Assembly: GCF_001563285.1 (NCBI RefSeq)
Contig: NZ_CP005188.1
Coordinates: 1,865,501-1,929,500, forward strand
Origin: Sphingobium sp. MI1205
GTDB lineage: Bacteria; Pseudomonadota; Alphaproteobacteria; Sphingomonadales; Sphingomonadaceae
Direction: 5' to 3'
Length of the DNA stretch: 64,000 nt
Part shown: piece after piece, positions 8,027 through 16,188 of the stretch
Layout of the letters: each line of letters starts with the position of its first letter
Numbering within the stretch: the stretch's first letter is position 1
Notes under the pieces: model-generated
The model's database searches: none
Seen by the model: only the letters and a program-made list of their open reading frames with translations
Told to the model about the DNA's origin: nothing
Made by a program: the position numbers and the translations under genes

Positions 8027-8629
8027 TCATGCTGGCCTGATCCAATCGCGGGCGGGTGCCCATCCGAGAATGTCACTGCCGCTGTCGCCGACGGCCTCGC
8101 CCGATATGTCCCGCCAGGGCGATCGAGGCCGATAGACCGGCATATAGCGGGCGGTGAGCACTTCGAACGTAGAGCAGATATAGCCGCTGAGACGGATGGC
8201 AAGAACGGGCCGATCGTCGTCCGGAAGGCCTGTGAAGACCGAAAGGAAGCCGGGCGGGATCGGGAACAGCGTGCTTTCGATCATGGCGCGGGCAAGCCGC
8301 GTCTCCAGTTCGCCCGCTTCGGAGCCCCAGGGATGAGCATCGATGTCGAAGCGATCGACGGCATCCGGCGACGGGCGGATCGAGAATTCACCAGACCAGC
8401 AGCGACTGTCCGGGTTCAACGCGGGGACCTCTGCCTTGGCGGCGTTATTGCCCGTATCGGCACGAAACCAATCCGCCATCGCCGGCGTAAGCTGGCCGGT
8501 CAGGGCCCATGCCTTGATAGGGTCCGGATCGCGCTCGGGAAATTCGACAAGCCACCATTCGGCGCGATGATGGAGAATCACGCCATAGCAATGACGCTCG
8601 GCCGAATTGGATTCGGGACACTGGGTCAC
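8027..8629 (-). CDS. Hypothetical protein
   Basis: A 200-residue protein of unknown family. The GTG start at 8629 is chosen because it follows AAGGAGG at ideal spacing; the longer open frame upstream reads as non-coding. The protein has several tryptophans (AEWWLVEFPE, ADWFRA, CWSGEF) and a Pro-rich C-terminus, and looks soluble. It is 87 bp from the Phd/PIN operon, with no evident functional link. Confidence 0.6.
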   Translation of the reverse strand: MTQCPESNSAERHCYGVILHHRAEWWLVEFPERDPDPIKAWALTGQLTPAMADWFRADTGNNAAKAEVPALNPDSRCWSGEFSIRPSPDAVDRFDIDAHPWGSEAGELETRLARAMIESTLFPIPPGFLSVFTGLPDDDRPVLAIRLSGYICSTFEVLTARYMPVYRPRSPWRDISGEAVGDSGSDILGWAPARDWIRPA

Positions 8630-8863
8630 GGATACCTCCTTTTTGCGGGCTTGAAGGCCGCAATTGCCCCCATCGGCACAGCCAGGCCGTGCGGCGACGG
8701 TGATCGGTGGTTGCAACCGCGCGTCGTTCACGCCAATCTGGCGGTCAATCTTGTGAATTCGCAGCGACAGGCGTAATCGGAGCGTCTCGGACCTGTGAAA
8801 AACGGGCGGTCGCCTATCGCCGCTTTGAAAAAGAAACAAAGTGCTCCGACAGGGATGCTCGTG

Positions 8864-9040
8864 ATGAACCTGCCTATCGTGTATCAGCCGCATGCCGTTT
8901 CTGATGACGGCGCAATGAGCTTCATGCTCTTTATGGCGGATGCCTGGGCCAAGATGCAGCCGAAGAAGCTAACGCTCGCAGATATGGACGAGTATTGGAA
9001 CTTCTGTCGGGATGACGAGGTGAGGCGGGCGAGGAGATGA
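8864..9040 (+). CDS. Small hypothetical protein (58 aa)
   Basis: A short plus-strand frame starting at 8864 with AGGG about 10 nt upstream. The product includes MSFMLFMADAWAKMQPKKL and an acidic C-terminal half with a DEYWNF motif. It is not recognised. It sits between two divergent minus-strand blocks and may be spurious, although its composition is protein-like. Confidence 0.35.
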   Translation: MNLPIVYQPHAVSDDGAMSFMLFMADAWAKMQPKKLTLADMDEYWNFCRDDEVRRARR

Positions 9041-9151
9041 TTCGATCGATGGGCAAGACCCTGCGTGGCGTCCTCGACCTTATAGGCCGGTGAGTTCTTC
9101 GCACACCGCATAGGTCAGCGACCGAGGCTAAATTCACCAGGACCTGCGTTA

Positions 9152-10156
9152 CTACGTGGCGCTATAGGTTTCAGCCGCCCACTGCGCGACCCACCCTTCG
9201 GTGATTTGCTCGTGCGCGATCTCCCCTTGTTCGATCAAAGTGCGGATTTCCGCCCGGGCGAGATCGAGTGCTCTGTCCCATGCGTTTCCGGCCGAAAGCG
9301 CAGGTTTCGTGAGCGGCAGATGATGCTGGAATGCGGCGTCGCCCCCGTCGAGCCGGGCCTGCTGCCGGCGTTGCCATCGCTCCATATGACCGGCAACGAA
9401 CTCGTCGGTCTTCGAAAAGCCTTCGCGCCACGCCTCGATCCGCGCGGCCAGAGAATAGGCGCAGGAATCGAGGCTGGCGATGCGATGCGCAAGCGGCCGC
9501 AAATAATGGAGGGCTGTTCCCTTCACACCGAAAAGGTGGAAGCGGAGCGCAGGGTCTGCGTCCCGGTCGAGCCGGCTTAGCACCGCGAGAAGCCCATCAG
9601 GACCGGACACCGTGCGGCGGCACATGGAGCCGATACCGACAACCATGCCTGGCCGAAGGATACCGGCAATGCCGTCGAGGCATCGCAGATAGTCGTCGGG
9701 ATGCCGTCCCTGGATGACGGGCATGAACCGGGCATCGATTCCGCGATCGGCGGCTCTTGCATGACAGGCATGATTGAGCGCGATGGTGCGCGAGATACGG
9801 TCGAGGACTTCGTCGCGGTCGCGGGCAATTTCCTCTTCGGTGCACAGGTCGAGGCTCGCGAAGCGCCGAAATGGGTAGCTTGCGGCCAGTTCGATATAGT
9901 CATCGGCCGTCCAGGGCAGCCCGCGGTAGCGATGAGCGACGACAAAGCCGGCGGAGTCGAGGTCGATCGACACCAGGCGCGAGGCATTGGCCAGCGAACG
10001 CAGGTTCCAGCCCGCCCAGCGCGCATAGCCCTCGCGGCGATCCCATCGCGACAGCGCGTTCGCTGAAATGAGGACCGGATAGCGCATCTCGATCGCGCGC
10101 TGGAGAAGCGGGCCACGATTGAGATGCGGGAGGCCGACGATGATCTCTATGTTCAT
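9152..10156 (-). CDS. DpdA-like / tRNA-guanine transglycosylase-like protein
   Basis: A 334-residue protein resembling the TGT-fold family of DpdA, the enzyme that exchanges guanine for a 7-deazapurine in DNA. Aligned by eye: SIDLDSAGF (D67, the position of the TGT aspartate before S-G-G-F), FMPVIQGRHPDDYLRCL (144-160), VVGIGSMCRR (172-181), FHLFGVKG (206-213) and SLDSCAYS (D230, the likely nucleophile region). No other dpd or queuosine gene is seen in the window. ATG 10156 begins the natural protein; the frame upstream is antisense-like. A zinc-ribbon gene is 91 bp upstream. The substrate is unknown. Confidence 0.68.
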   Translation of the reverse strand: MNIEIIVGLPHLNRGPLLQRAIEMRYPVLISANALSRWDRREGYARWAGWNLRSLANASRLVSIDLDSAGFVVAHRYRGLPWTADDYIELAASYPFRRFASLDLCTEEEIARDRDEVLDRISRTIALNHACHARAADRGIDARFMPVIQGRHPDDYLRCLDGIAGILRPGMVVGIGSMCRRTVSGPDGLLAVLSRLDRDADPALRFHLFGVKGTALHYLRPLAHRIASLDSCAYSLAARIEAWREGFSKTDEFVAGHMERWQRRQQARLDGGDAAFQHHLPLTKPALSAGNAWDRALDLARAEIRTLIEQGEIAHEQITEGWVAQWAAETYSAT

Positions 10157-10247
10157 GCTGGCCTCCGCGACGTCACGCTTCTCAAGCGAAGGGTCGGTGA
10201 GACGAAAGACGGTTACGCTTGCGGGAGCCGGAAATCCTCCTGCCCTT

Positions 10248-10448
10248 CTAGAACCAGCTATTGCAAAGGTTGCAACGACTCCACCAGTAACCGTGCTTGT
10301 CGCCGACCTTATAGGCGTTGATGTTGAACCGCTTGCCTGTGGGGCTCGTGGGATCATCGTAGCACTCGGCTGCGCCGCAGTTGGGGCAGGTAATGCTGTC
10401 GATTACGACGATTTCGGGGATGTTCGTGGTTTGCTGGCTGCTGGACAT
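10248..10448 (-). CDS. Small zinc-ribbon protein
   Basis: A 66-residue protein with two cysteine pairs, CPNCG (residues 21-25) and CNLC (59-62), giving a four-Cys zinc ribbon. The segment between them is polar and aromatic (KHGYWWSR). It lies 91 bp upstream of the DpdA-like gene in the same orientation and may be co-transcribed. A direct role with it is only suggested by position. A G-rich tract lies 39-51 nt before the start. Confidence 0.65.
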   Translation of the reverse strand: MSSSQQTTNIPEIVVIDSITCPNCGAAECYDDPTSPTGKRFNINAYKVGDKHGYWWSRCNLCNSWF

Positions 10449-10486
10449 GGTTGGTGAACTCCCAGATGAAACTCATCCACCAACCA

Positions 10487-10499
10487 CCCCCTTTCCCCC
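10487..10499 (-). promoter_or_regulatory. G-rich leader tract (zinc-ribbon gene)
   Basis: GGGGGAAAGGGGG on the coding strand, 39-51 nt upstream of the start at 10448. It belongs to the recurrent tract family of this element. Confidence 0.4.
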
Positions 10500-10584
10500 T
10501 GTGGAGAGCGCGAAGGGCGCCATGTTGCCGCCCTGTTGTTGCACCAGTCTGTCGCGCCAATGAGCGGGCCGATATGGGGCCGGG

Positions 10585-11670
10585 TTAGCCCAACCCGGTC
10601 ACCAGCGCATGGGCATCGGCTTCGCAGGCCGCCGCTCCAAGCCAGACGGAACTGCCATCGCGGCGTCCGGCATAGAGTCCGAAGAACTGCGGCGCGACAC
10701 CCACCGTTTCGGCGGACATGCGGGCGCGCGAGTCCTGCACCAGGCCGACGATATCGACGTGGCCATTCCAGTCGACAGGCAGGGGCAGCAAGGGACTGAA
10801 TGCCTGGTTCTTCGAGAGCCCCTCGGACCATTCGGGATGATGATCGTCGAGAAAGGCGGCCACGATGCGGAATGCGCCGCTGTGGTCATTATGGATCGCC
10901 TCCAGCAGCGGAGGCATCGCGAGCAGCTCGTCCATCATGCTCCGCACATAGATTTTGAAGACAGGATCCTGCCGCCGGCTTCGTTTGGCGGTAGCGAGTG
11001 CCGTCTGGAGTTCGAAGAGTTGGGCGCGGGCGTGTGCGAGCGGCGTTCCGGTTGTCAGGTCGGGTTGATCGAAGATGTTCCCGAAGCGCCCGCCCGTCGG
11101 TGCCGTGCAGGTCTGTTCGAAGATCGTTACCGACAGCGCGTCCCAGCCCGCGGTCGATATGGCTTCCGGATTGGTATAGAAGTCGGGTTCCATGCCGGAC
11201 AATTGATCGAGGGCATCGACCCTTATCCGGGCATTGGCGATCCGACACGAACCTGCTTTGATATCCTTTTCAAGCGCGATCTGGAGTTCGATTGCGGGAA
11301 GCGCGATACGCCGCGGACCATTGGCGGGGTCATGAGGAAAAAGGCCACGCCTTTCGATCAGCTGGTCGATCTGCGATGCGTCGCGTTCATCGGAGCGTTC
11401 CTCGAACATGTCGGCGGCAAGGGTATGCCAGACGGAAAGCGTGAATGTGTCGAACGGAACGATCTGGCGCGCGGCCATGCAGTCGTCCTCGCTTTCCATA
11501 TATTCGACCCAGAGATCCCCTTCACCAAGGGCGTCGTTTTCAGGGTCATAGGCAAGCCTGCGCGCAACCATCAGCTCGTTGCTGGACAGCGCGACAAGAT
11601 CGGCGGACGGCTGGGAGGAAGTGTCGACGGCGGGTTCGGTCGCGGGACCGGATGGCTGATGGATGGGCAT
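10585..11670 (-). CDS. Hypothetical protein
   Basis: A 361-residue acidic protein of unknown family. The N-terminal 25 residues are Pro/Ser-rich and probably disordered; the rest looks globular with no membrane segment. It may be a single-domain adaptor of the element. Upstream, 38-71 nt before the ATG, is a purine-rich tract (11708-11741). A small hairpin (10580-10598) overlaps its stop codon but has no T-run. Confidence 0.65.
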   Translation of the reverse strand: MPIHQPSGPATEPAVDTSSQPSADLVALSSNELMVARRLAYDPENDALGEGDLWVEYMESEDDCMAARQIVPFDTFTLSVWHTLAADMFEERSDERDASQIDQLIERRGLFPHDPANGPRRIALPAIELQIALEKDIKAGSCRIANARIRVDALDQLSGMEPDFYTNPEAISTAGWDALSVTIFEQTCTAPTGGRFGNIFDQPDLTTGTPLAHARAQLFELQTALATAKRSRRQDPVFKIYVRSMMDELLAMPPLLEAIHNDHSGAFRIVAAFLDDHHPEWSEGLSKNQAFSPLLPLPVDWNGHVDIVGLVQDSRARMSAETVGVAPQFFGLYAGRRDGSSVWLGAAACEADAHALVTGLG

Positions 11671-11707
11671 GGGTTGTTCCTTATGGAGATCGGAGGATCC
11701 ATGATGG

Positions 11708-11741
11708 CCCCTCGCCCATCACCTCCTTCCTCCTCTTCTGC
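11708..11741 (-). promoter_or_regulatory. Purine-rich leader tract
   Basis: On the coding strand this is a run of G/A blocks (GAAGAGGAGGAAGGAGGTG, then GGGCGAGGGG) upstream of the gene starting at 11670. It is a looser member of the G-rich tract family. Confidence 0.35.
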
Positions 11742-11864
11742 GGTCCAGACCCGCTAGAAAATGCGTCTGGCGGCAAGCTCGTCCGACAGGCGCATGGCGG
11801 GTTTCCCAAAGTGTGGTTGCTGTGCGTGATCTCGCTCATCGTATCGAACGGGTGGAAGGACAAT

Positions 11865-12266
11865 CTACAGGTCCGACCGGCGCCAGACATTCTTGGCGCT
11901 ATCGGCGTGAAAGGCTGCGAGGCCCTGTCCATCCAGTTCGGCCTCGACGCAGCAGGCAAGATCGCCGGTCTCGCCGATGCCGGGCCGCTCATAGACATAG
12001 AGGTCGAACAGTGCCGTGCCGTTGGCGAGCGTATGACGCTCACGGATGCGCGACCAGGGATGTGTCGTGTGCAGATCGGTATCTTCCCAGTCGGGATCGT
12101 CGGTGATCGCACGAATGTTGAGGCCAGCGGCGCCGGTGGCGAGGTTGACGCGTTCGGCAATCTCGATTGCGAAGCGACGGGCGGAACTATGCCGCCGTGC
12201 AATCTGTTCGGCGGTCGAACGAAGCTGGCGGATATCATTGGCCGTCAGCCGGACGGTGGCTTGCAT
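11865..12266 (-). CDS. Hypothetical protein
   Basis: A 133-residue soluble protein, not recognised. It begins MQATVRLTANDIRQL, with a helical first half and an acidic middle (DDPDWEDTD). GAAGGAG is present upstream of the ATG. It follows the 99-residue gene after 51 bp in the same direction, so the two are probably co-transcribed. Confidence 0.6.
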   Translation of the reverse strand: MQATVRLTANDIRQLRSTAEQIARRHSSARRFAIEIAERVNLATGAAGLNIRAITDDPDWEDTDLHTTHPWSRIRERHTLANGTALFDLYVYERPGIGETGDLACCVEAELDGQGLAAFHADSAKNVWRRSDL

Positions 12267-12317
12267 GTCGAAGCTCCTTCAGTTCGCGGGGATGTCCCAG
12301 CGCATTGCTGCTCGTCC

Positions 12318-12617
12318 CTATCGGTCGGGAAGCGTGATCGTGACGCCTGCGAGGAAACCGCTTTCGTCGACGGCCACGCCTTCGGGCAGCGCACCCATGC
12401 GGAGGAAGTTCGCGATGCCATTCTCTTTCAGGGCGCGCGTCACCATGGCGAGGAACAGGTCGCTGTTCGCATAGGCTCCGAATTTTCGTGAGCGGCGAAA
12501 GGCGTTCATATCGCAGAGGTGGCGCGCGATGCTGGGGATCTTGATCCGGCGATACGCGATGGTGTCGTCCGTGTAATAGATCGTCACGATTTTCGCCCGG
12601 AACTGGATGGTGAGCAT
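12318..12617 (-). CDS. Hypothetical protein
   Basis: A 99-residue, mildly basic protein with no recognised domain. It has a beta-rich start (MLTIQFRAKIVTIYYTDD) and a C-terminal beta segment (GVAVDESGFLAGVTITLP). It is 52 bp downstream of an interrupted small gene and reads in the same direction as its neighbours. Confidence 0.58.
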   Translation of the reverse strand: MLTIQFRAKIVTIYYTDDTIAYRRIKIPSIARHLCDMNAFRRSRKFGAYANSDLFLAMVTRALKENGIANFLRMGALPEGVAVDESGFLAGVTITLPDR

Positions 12618-12669
12618 AAGAACCTCGCAAGAAATGGCGGGATTGCGTCCAACGATGGACCGTCAGCGA

Positions 12670-12843
12670 TCAGGAAACGCCGGCGTTGAACCGCTCGAGC
12701 CAGCTTCCGATGGTCGGGAGTTGATCGGGCGGCAGCCTCGCCACGACGTCGAGGAAGCCGATGAGATCGGTGGACGCTTAGGCAACGATATGATCGAACT
12801 CGTCGGGATCGAGCAGGCGCCGGTCGCAGATGAACTTCGTCAT
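12670..12843 (-). pseudogene. Small gene interrupted by an in-frame TAA
   Basis: From an ATG at 12843 with GGGAGG upstream, 21 residues (MTKFICDRRLLDPDEFDHIV and A) run to TAA. The same frame then continues for 35 protein-like residues (DLIGFLDVVARLPPDQLP, then GSWLERFNAG) to TGA. The two halves look like one 57-residue protein broken by one nonsense codon. Alternatives are a genuine 21-residue peptide or a sequencing error. Confidence 0.5.
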
Positions 12844-12938
12844 CGAGCCGGGCCGCACCTCCCATTCGCGAAGACTTTGCGTCGAGGAGTGCCAGAGTCA
12901 TTCGCAGCTGCGCTAGCGTGGCGCCGCCCGGGTCAGAC

Positions 12939-13361
12939 CTATGCGGAAATCCGCTTCAGCATGTCCGCCGGCGTCAGGATCGTAATCGCTGGCAATCCCT
13001 GAATGTCCAGCAAATCCCTGTCGCCACTCACAAGCCAACGGGCCGATCCGGCAATGGCGGCGCGGATGAACATATCATCATCCGGATCTCGGCTGCTGAC
13101 CGGAAGAGCATCGTCATTCAGTTCCACCCAGTCGGCGATTGCACTGAAATCGTGTAGAATCTGATTTCGACGCTCGATGGTCAGATATCTGTCGAATTTC
13201 GGACGCCAAAGACGGGAACGAAATTCCTCGAAAGTGGCCTCGGCGAAGATCAGCCGGGCATGGGCGATCACCCAGAGCGTCACCCTTGCGGGGGTCGAAT
13301 CTGCTGAAAGCGCGGCGCTGATGAGGACATTCGTATCGATAACGAACCTGTCACCCTTCAT
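12939..13361 (-). CDS. PIN-domain toxin (COG1569-like)
   Basis: A 140-residue PIN protein: FVIDTNVLISAAL near the start, FEEFRSRL (acidic E), then DPDDDMFIRAA and LVSGDRDLLDI, the acidic cluster and C-terminal signature of the group annotated as putative PIN-family toxin components. The ATG at 13361 overlaps the antitoxin by 11 bp. This is the second Phd/PIN pair of the element, distinct in sequence from that at 7.2-7.9 kb. Confidence 0.85.
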   Translation of the reverse strand: MKGDRFVIDTNVLISAALSADSTPARVTLWVIAHARLIFAEATFEEFRSRLWRPKFDRYLTIERRNQILHDFSAIADWVELNDDALPVSSRDPDDDMFIRAAIAGSARWLVSGDRDLLDIQGLPAITILTPADMLKRISA

Positions 13362-13602
13362 CGGACAGCAGACGCTCCAGTTCGCTATCGGTAAGGCCCT
13401 TCTTCGCGGCCTCGTTGGCGGTTTCGCGTAGCGTGCTGGCGAGCCTGTCCGCGTAGAACGCCCGCATGGCTGCATAGTCTTCCGGGGAAACCATCACACC
13501 CACAACCCGATTGCGGCGGGTTACGCGCACCGGCTCGCGCTGTACGCGGTCGATAAGTTCGCCGAAGCGGGTCTTGGCTTCGTTGGCGGTGATGGTCTGC
13601 AT
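13351..13602 (-). CDS. Antitoxin, Phd/YefM family
   Basis: An 83-residue antitoxin with the classic Phd start (ITANEAKTRFGELIDRVQ), a beta hairpin (PVRVTRRNRVVGVMVSPEDY) and a helical C-terminal toxin-binding tail. The ATG at 13602 is preferred because GGAGG lies before it; an upstream ATG would place that site inside the gene. A short palindrome is 26 bp upstream. Confidence 0.85.
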   Translation of the reverse strand: MQTITANEAKTRFGELIDRVQREPVRVTRRNRVVGVMVSPEDYAAMRAFYADRLASTLRETANEAAKKGLTDSELERLLSDEG

Positions 13603-13627
13603 AGCTGCCTCCATTCGACCGAATTGA

Positions 13628-13640
13628 TCGAATCGTTCGA
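13628..13640. promoter_or_regulatory. Candidate operator of second Phd/PIN operon
   Basis: An inverted repeat TCGAA-TCG-TTCGA, 26-38 bp upstream of the antitoxin start, in an AT-richer stretch where its promoter should lie. Confidence 0.45.
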
Positions 13641-13807
13641 TTCACTATCTAAGAAGGAGAAGCCTGTCTTTCAAGCGGTCTGTGCGCCGGCGCTTGCGCG
13701 CGCGCCGTGCATGACGGCGCTACCAGCAGTCCGAAAAATCGGGAGCCAGCTGATAGGCGCTGTCCCTACCCGCGACGGCAATATGTCGATGTCAGAAGAG
13801 GGCATGA

Positions 13808-14332
13808 TCACACTCCATCGCTATGGATAGATGACGCCAAAAACGCCATCCGTTCCGCATCGCTGGCGAGGGTGACGAAACGGTCTTCAGGGCGAAGATA
13901 GACGACGACATACCGCCCGCGCTCGCATAGTCGCCGGATGTTGGCGCGACTGCCCTGACTCGCTCCGTCCCATATGACGAATCCGACACCGGCGAGGCGG
14001 CACATTTCCCGATCTTTTGCGCTATGGAAGGCGCGCGTGCCCGCAGGAGCATCTGCTCGGATCTGCCGGACCGGCCATATGCCGATATTGTGCCGGGGGA
14101 CGGAACCTCCGCAGAAGATCGTGACGTGACGCACACCGCAATCGGCAAGAAATCGTTGGACGGCCGCATCCGCGCCAGGGGCGTCGCCGATCACGACGGG
14201 TAACTCCTTGTCGATGACGGCGCCGAGCCGCTTCATTACGCTGGCCGGAAGCTGTCGGATGGAGAGCGATCCGGAGATGAATATGGGCGGCGTGGATACG
14301 CGATGGTATGTGGCAGAATCGCTGGCGGTCAT
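13808..14332 (-). CDS. SLOG-fold (DprA/YspA-like) hypothetical protein
   Basis: A 174-residue protein with a Rossmann-like nucleotide-binding pattern: IFISGSLSIRQL (17-28), PVVIGDAPGADAAVQRFL (45-62), VRHVTIFC, then AGVGFVIWDGASQGS and YVVVYLRP. This fits the SLOG superfamily, whose members bind nucleotide-like ligands and occur in some defence and signalling systems. The ATG at 14332 begins the natural fold. It is the second SLOG protein of this element. A G-rich tract (14362-14380) is 30-48 nt upstream. Confidence 0.65.
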   Translation of the reverse strand: MTASDSATYHRVSTPPIFISGSLSIRQLPASVMKRLGAVIDKELPVVIGDAPGADAAVQRFLADCGVRHVTIFCGGSVPRHNIGIWPVRQIRADAPAGTRAFHSAKDREMCRLAGVGFVIWDGASQGSRANIRRLCERGRYVVVYLRPEDRFVTLASDAERMAFLASSIHSDGV

Positions 14333-14361
14333 GGCAAGCTCCCAGGGAAGTTCACCGCCAG

Positions 14362-14380
14362 CCCCTCCTACTCCCCTCCT
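14362..14380 (-). promoter_or_regulatory. G-rich leader tract (SLOG gene)
   Basis: AGGAGGGGAGTAGGAGGGG on the coding strand, 30-48 nt before the SLOG gene start. Confidence 0.4.
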
Positions 14381-14454
14381 TGCGGGCCCTTTCGCAATGG
14401 CCGATCCTGTGGTCCCCTCCGAGGGCGCGCGCATATCTTGCCGGCGCGATCCCG

Positions 14455-15003
14455 TCATTCTCGATGTTGCGCGATGATCCGTCGGGCGAGCACCTCGATT
14501 TCCTGACGATCGGCGGTTTGCGTGCAATCGCCCGGATAGACGATGAGATCGTCCGCCGCCGCGCTGCCCTTGCTGATGTATATCCGCCAGACATTCCGGC
14601 GAATTTCTGCCTGCTCACGCGCTTCGGTCAGAGGATTTAACAGGTCCGCCCACTGGCGCCGGTCGGGGTCATCGGAGAGATCGGTCCAGTCACTCAACAT
14701 CCCCCAAACGGTATAGCCGTCGATCTGGGCATGATGCTCGCGCGTTGCACGCCGCTCGGCCTCGCGTTTCGGTGCGTCGCGTCTTGCCTTGGCCTCCGCC
14801 TGTTTCCAGCGGACCGACGACAGACCCTGTTCGAGGCCCTGGATGACGCCGGCCGCCACGGCTTCCTGTCGCTTGGGCACGATATAAGAGTGGTGCGCGG
14901 CCGCAATCTGTTCAGCGCCGTATCGCGCGAGCGCAAGCAATGCCTGCAGTTCGGTCTTGCTGAGAGTGACCCGAAGGCCGCTCGCCATCGCGTGCGTTTT
15001 CAT
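14455..15003 (-). CDS. Hypothetical protein
   Basis: A 182-residue highly charged, helical protein (many Arg, Glu and Gln; KQAEAKARRDAPKREAERRA suggests a coiled coil at about 68-95). It is not recognised. The ATG overlaps the stop of the upstream 64-residue gene (ATGA), so the two are translationally coupled. The C-terminal part includes a DDLIVYPGDC segment. Confidence 0.62.
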   Translation of the reverse strand: MKTHAMASGLRVTLSKTELQALLALARYGAEQIAAAHHSYIVPKRQEAVAAGVIQGLEQGLSSVRWKQAEAKARRDAPKREAERRATREHHAQIDGYTVWGMLSDWTDLSDDPDRRQWADLLNPLTEAREQAEIRRNVWRIYISKGSAAADDLIVYPGDCTQTADRQEIEVLARRIIAQHRE

Positions 15004-15194
15004 GGGCGGCGTTCCTTGTGCCAGGGTTTGAGGCCCGCGAGCGGGAGCTTGTATTCCCGCGCGGTGTGATGACGCTCCTCGGAAAAGAAGCCCCAATGGC
15101 CGGTCGATGAATATCGCAGGAAGAAGAGCTTCTCGTTTTCCTCGGTCCTGATCCACATACCCGGCTCGATCGGGTATCGATCGGCAGCGTTCAT
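15000..15194 (-). CDS. Small hypothetical protein (64 aa)
   Basis: A 64-residue protein with many aromatic and charged residues (GMWIRTEENEKLFFLRYSS, then GHWGFFSEER). It is possibly a small beta-barrel fold, but no family is recognised. GGAGG lies upstream of its ATG, and its stop overlaps the next start by 4 bp. Confidence 0.58.
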   Translation of the reverse strand: MNAADRYPIEPGMWIRTEENEKLFFLRYSSTGHWGFFSEERHHTAREYKLPLAGLKPWHKERRP

Positions 15195-15222
15195 TGGCGC
15201 CTCCTCGACGATAGGATTTGTC

Positions 15223-15411
15223 TCAGGCGACGTGCAGAACGAGATTTTCGTCCCTCGCCGGCCGGGTCTCCGTGACGCGGAACGGCTGGAGCGGGCTGCC
15301 GGTGCGGATGACATACTGGTTGCGGCCGGTGGCGCTGCGGCGCTGAATCGCGCAGGCATATGCGTGCTCGGCGCTCGCCAAACGCTCGCGAAGGGGAGAG
15401 AGTTGGGCCAT
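15223..15411 (-). CDS. Small hypothetical protein (62 aa)
   Basis: A 62-residue protein from ATG 15411, chosen because GGAGGATATC stands just before it. It begins MAQLSPLRERLASAEHAYA, a helical stretch, followed by a beta-like NQYVIRTGSPLQPFRV segment. It is not recognised. It is 28 bp upstream of the next gene, so probably in the same transcript. Confidence 0.52.
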   Translation of the reverse strand: MAQLSPLRERLASAEHAYACAIQRRSATGRNQYVIRTGSPLQPFRVTETRPARDENLVLHVA

Positions 15412-15478
15412 GATATCCTCCATGATGTTGAGGTGAGGCAGCTTTGCTGCCCGGTAGGCAGGCATAGCCGATGCGGGA

Positions 15479-15679
15479 TCAGCCTTGTCGGGACGGGCCT
15501 TCCTGATCGTCGGAGGCAACCGGGCGACCGATGCTGTCGATCACGATGCGAGCCGATTTCTCCCAACCGGCCTGATCGAGGATATCGGCGGCTTCCATCC
15601 TGGCAGCATCGAGTTCGCTCTGGGTAGAAACGAGCGCTACTCGCCTGAGCGCGCTAAGCGCCAAGTGCATCTCGATCAT
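15479..15679 (-). CDS. Small hypothetical protein (66 aa)
   Basis: A 66-residue helical protein (STQSELDAARMEAADILDQA) with no recognised domain. Its ATG overlaps the stop of the upstream 142-residue gene (ATGA at 15676-15679), showing an operon with coupled translation. Confidence 0.55.
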   Translation of the reverse strand: MIEMHLALSALRRVALVSTQSELDAARMEAADILDQAGWEKSARIVIDSIGRPVASDDQEGPSRQG

Positions 15680-16104
15680 GGGGAGACCGCCTCCACGGCG
15701 ATGCGGAAGGCGGAATGATCGTCCAGAACGAGGTAGATTTGCGTGCCCATTTCGATCTCGCAGATCGCGAGGCTGTCGATATTGGCGCTGGTTCCGTAAA
15801 CTTCCGAGATCACATGCCGCGGGCGGTCATTGGCACAATCGCCGCCCTCGTCACACTTTTGGGCATGGGTTTCCAGCAGCTCGGAGATCAGAGCAGCAAT
15901 CGTGCTGGAGCGGGTCGGATTGTCGCTGCCGCTGTCGGTCCTGTCGATTACCTCGCGCAGAATCGGCGTCAGCGCGTCATTGATCTGGAAAAGCAGATCC
16001 GACCTTTCACTATCGCGAAGACCGTCCAGCACAGTGTCGGGAATGAGGTCGTTGACCGCATGGGTAGCGTCATCGACCAGCGCGTCGAATTGATCGTCGT
16101 TCAT
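15676..16104 (-). CDS. Acidic hypothetical protein
   Basis: A 142-residue strongly acidic protein (start MNDDQFDALVDDA) with a helical first half and a beta-rich second half (IEMGTQIYLVLDDHSAFRI). No membrane segment or known motif is seen. Its very low predicted charge is shared by several neighbours, which is unusual for a run of adjacent genes. GAAGGAG is present upstream of the ATG. Confidence 0.6.
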   Translation of the reverse strand: MNDDQFDALVDDATHAVNDLIPDTVLDGLRDSERSDLLFQINDALTPILREVIDRTDSGSDNPTRSSTIAALISELLETHAQKCDEGGDCANDRPRHVISEVYGTSANIDSLAICEIEMGTQIYLVLDDHSAFRIAVEAVSP

Positions 16105-16188
16105 CGAAAATCTCCTTCGCGGGCGCGACCGGACGCGGCGCACGAGGTGTCCGGTGCTATGTCGGGGATGGACGGATTGTTGGCGGCC

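Noticed and set aside
7682..8776. A 364-residue plus-strand frame across the Phd antitoxin and the next gene
   Set aside because: It overlaps an antitoxin with a clear family pattern and a gene with a strong ribosome site on the other strand; its sequence has no fold features.
10580..10598. A 7-bp hairpin at the stop codon of the 361-residue gene as a terminator
   Set aside because: No T-run follows on the transcribed strand and the stem is short, so it was not listed as a terminator.
10609..11757. A 382-residue plus-strand frame opposite the gene at 10585-11670
   Set aside because: It is antisense with no ribosome site; the minus-strand gene fits the co-directional block.
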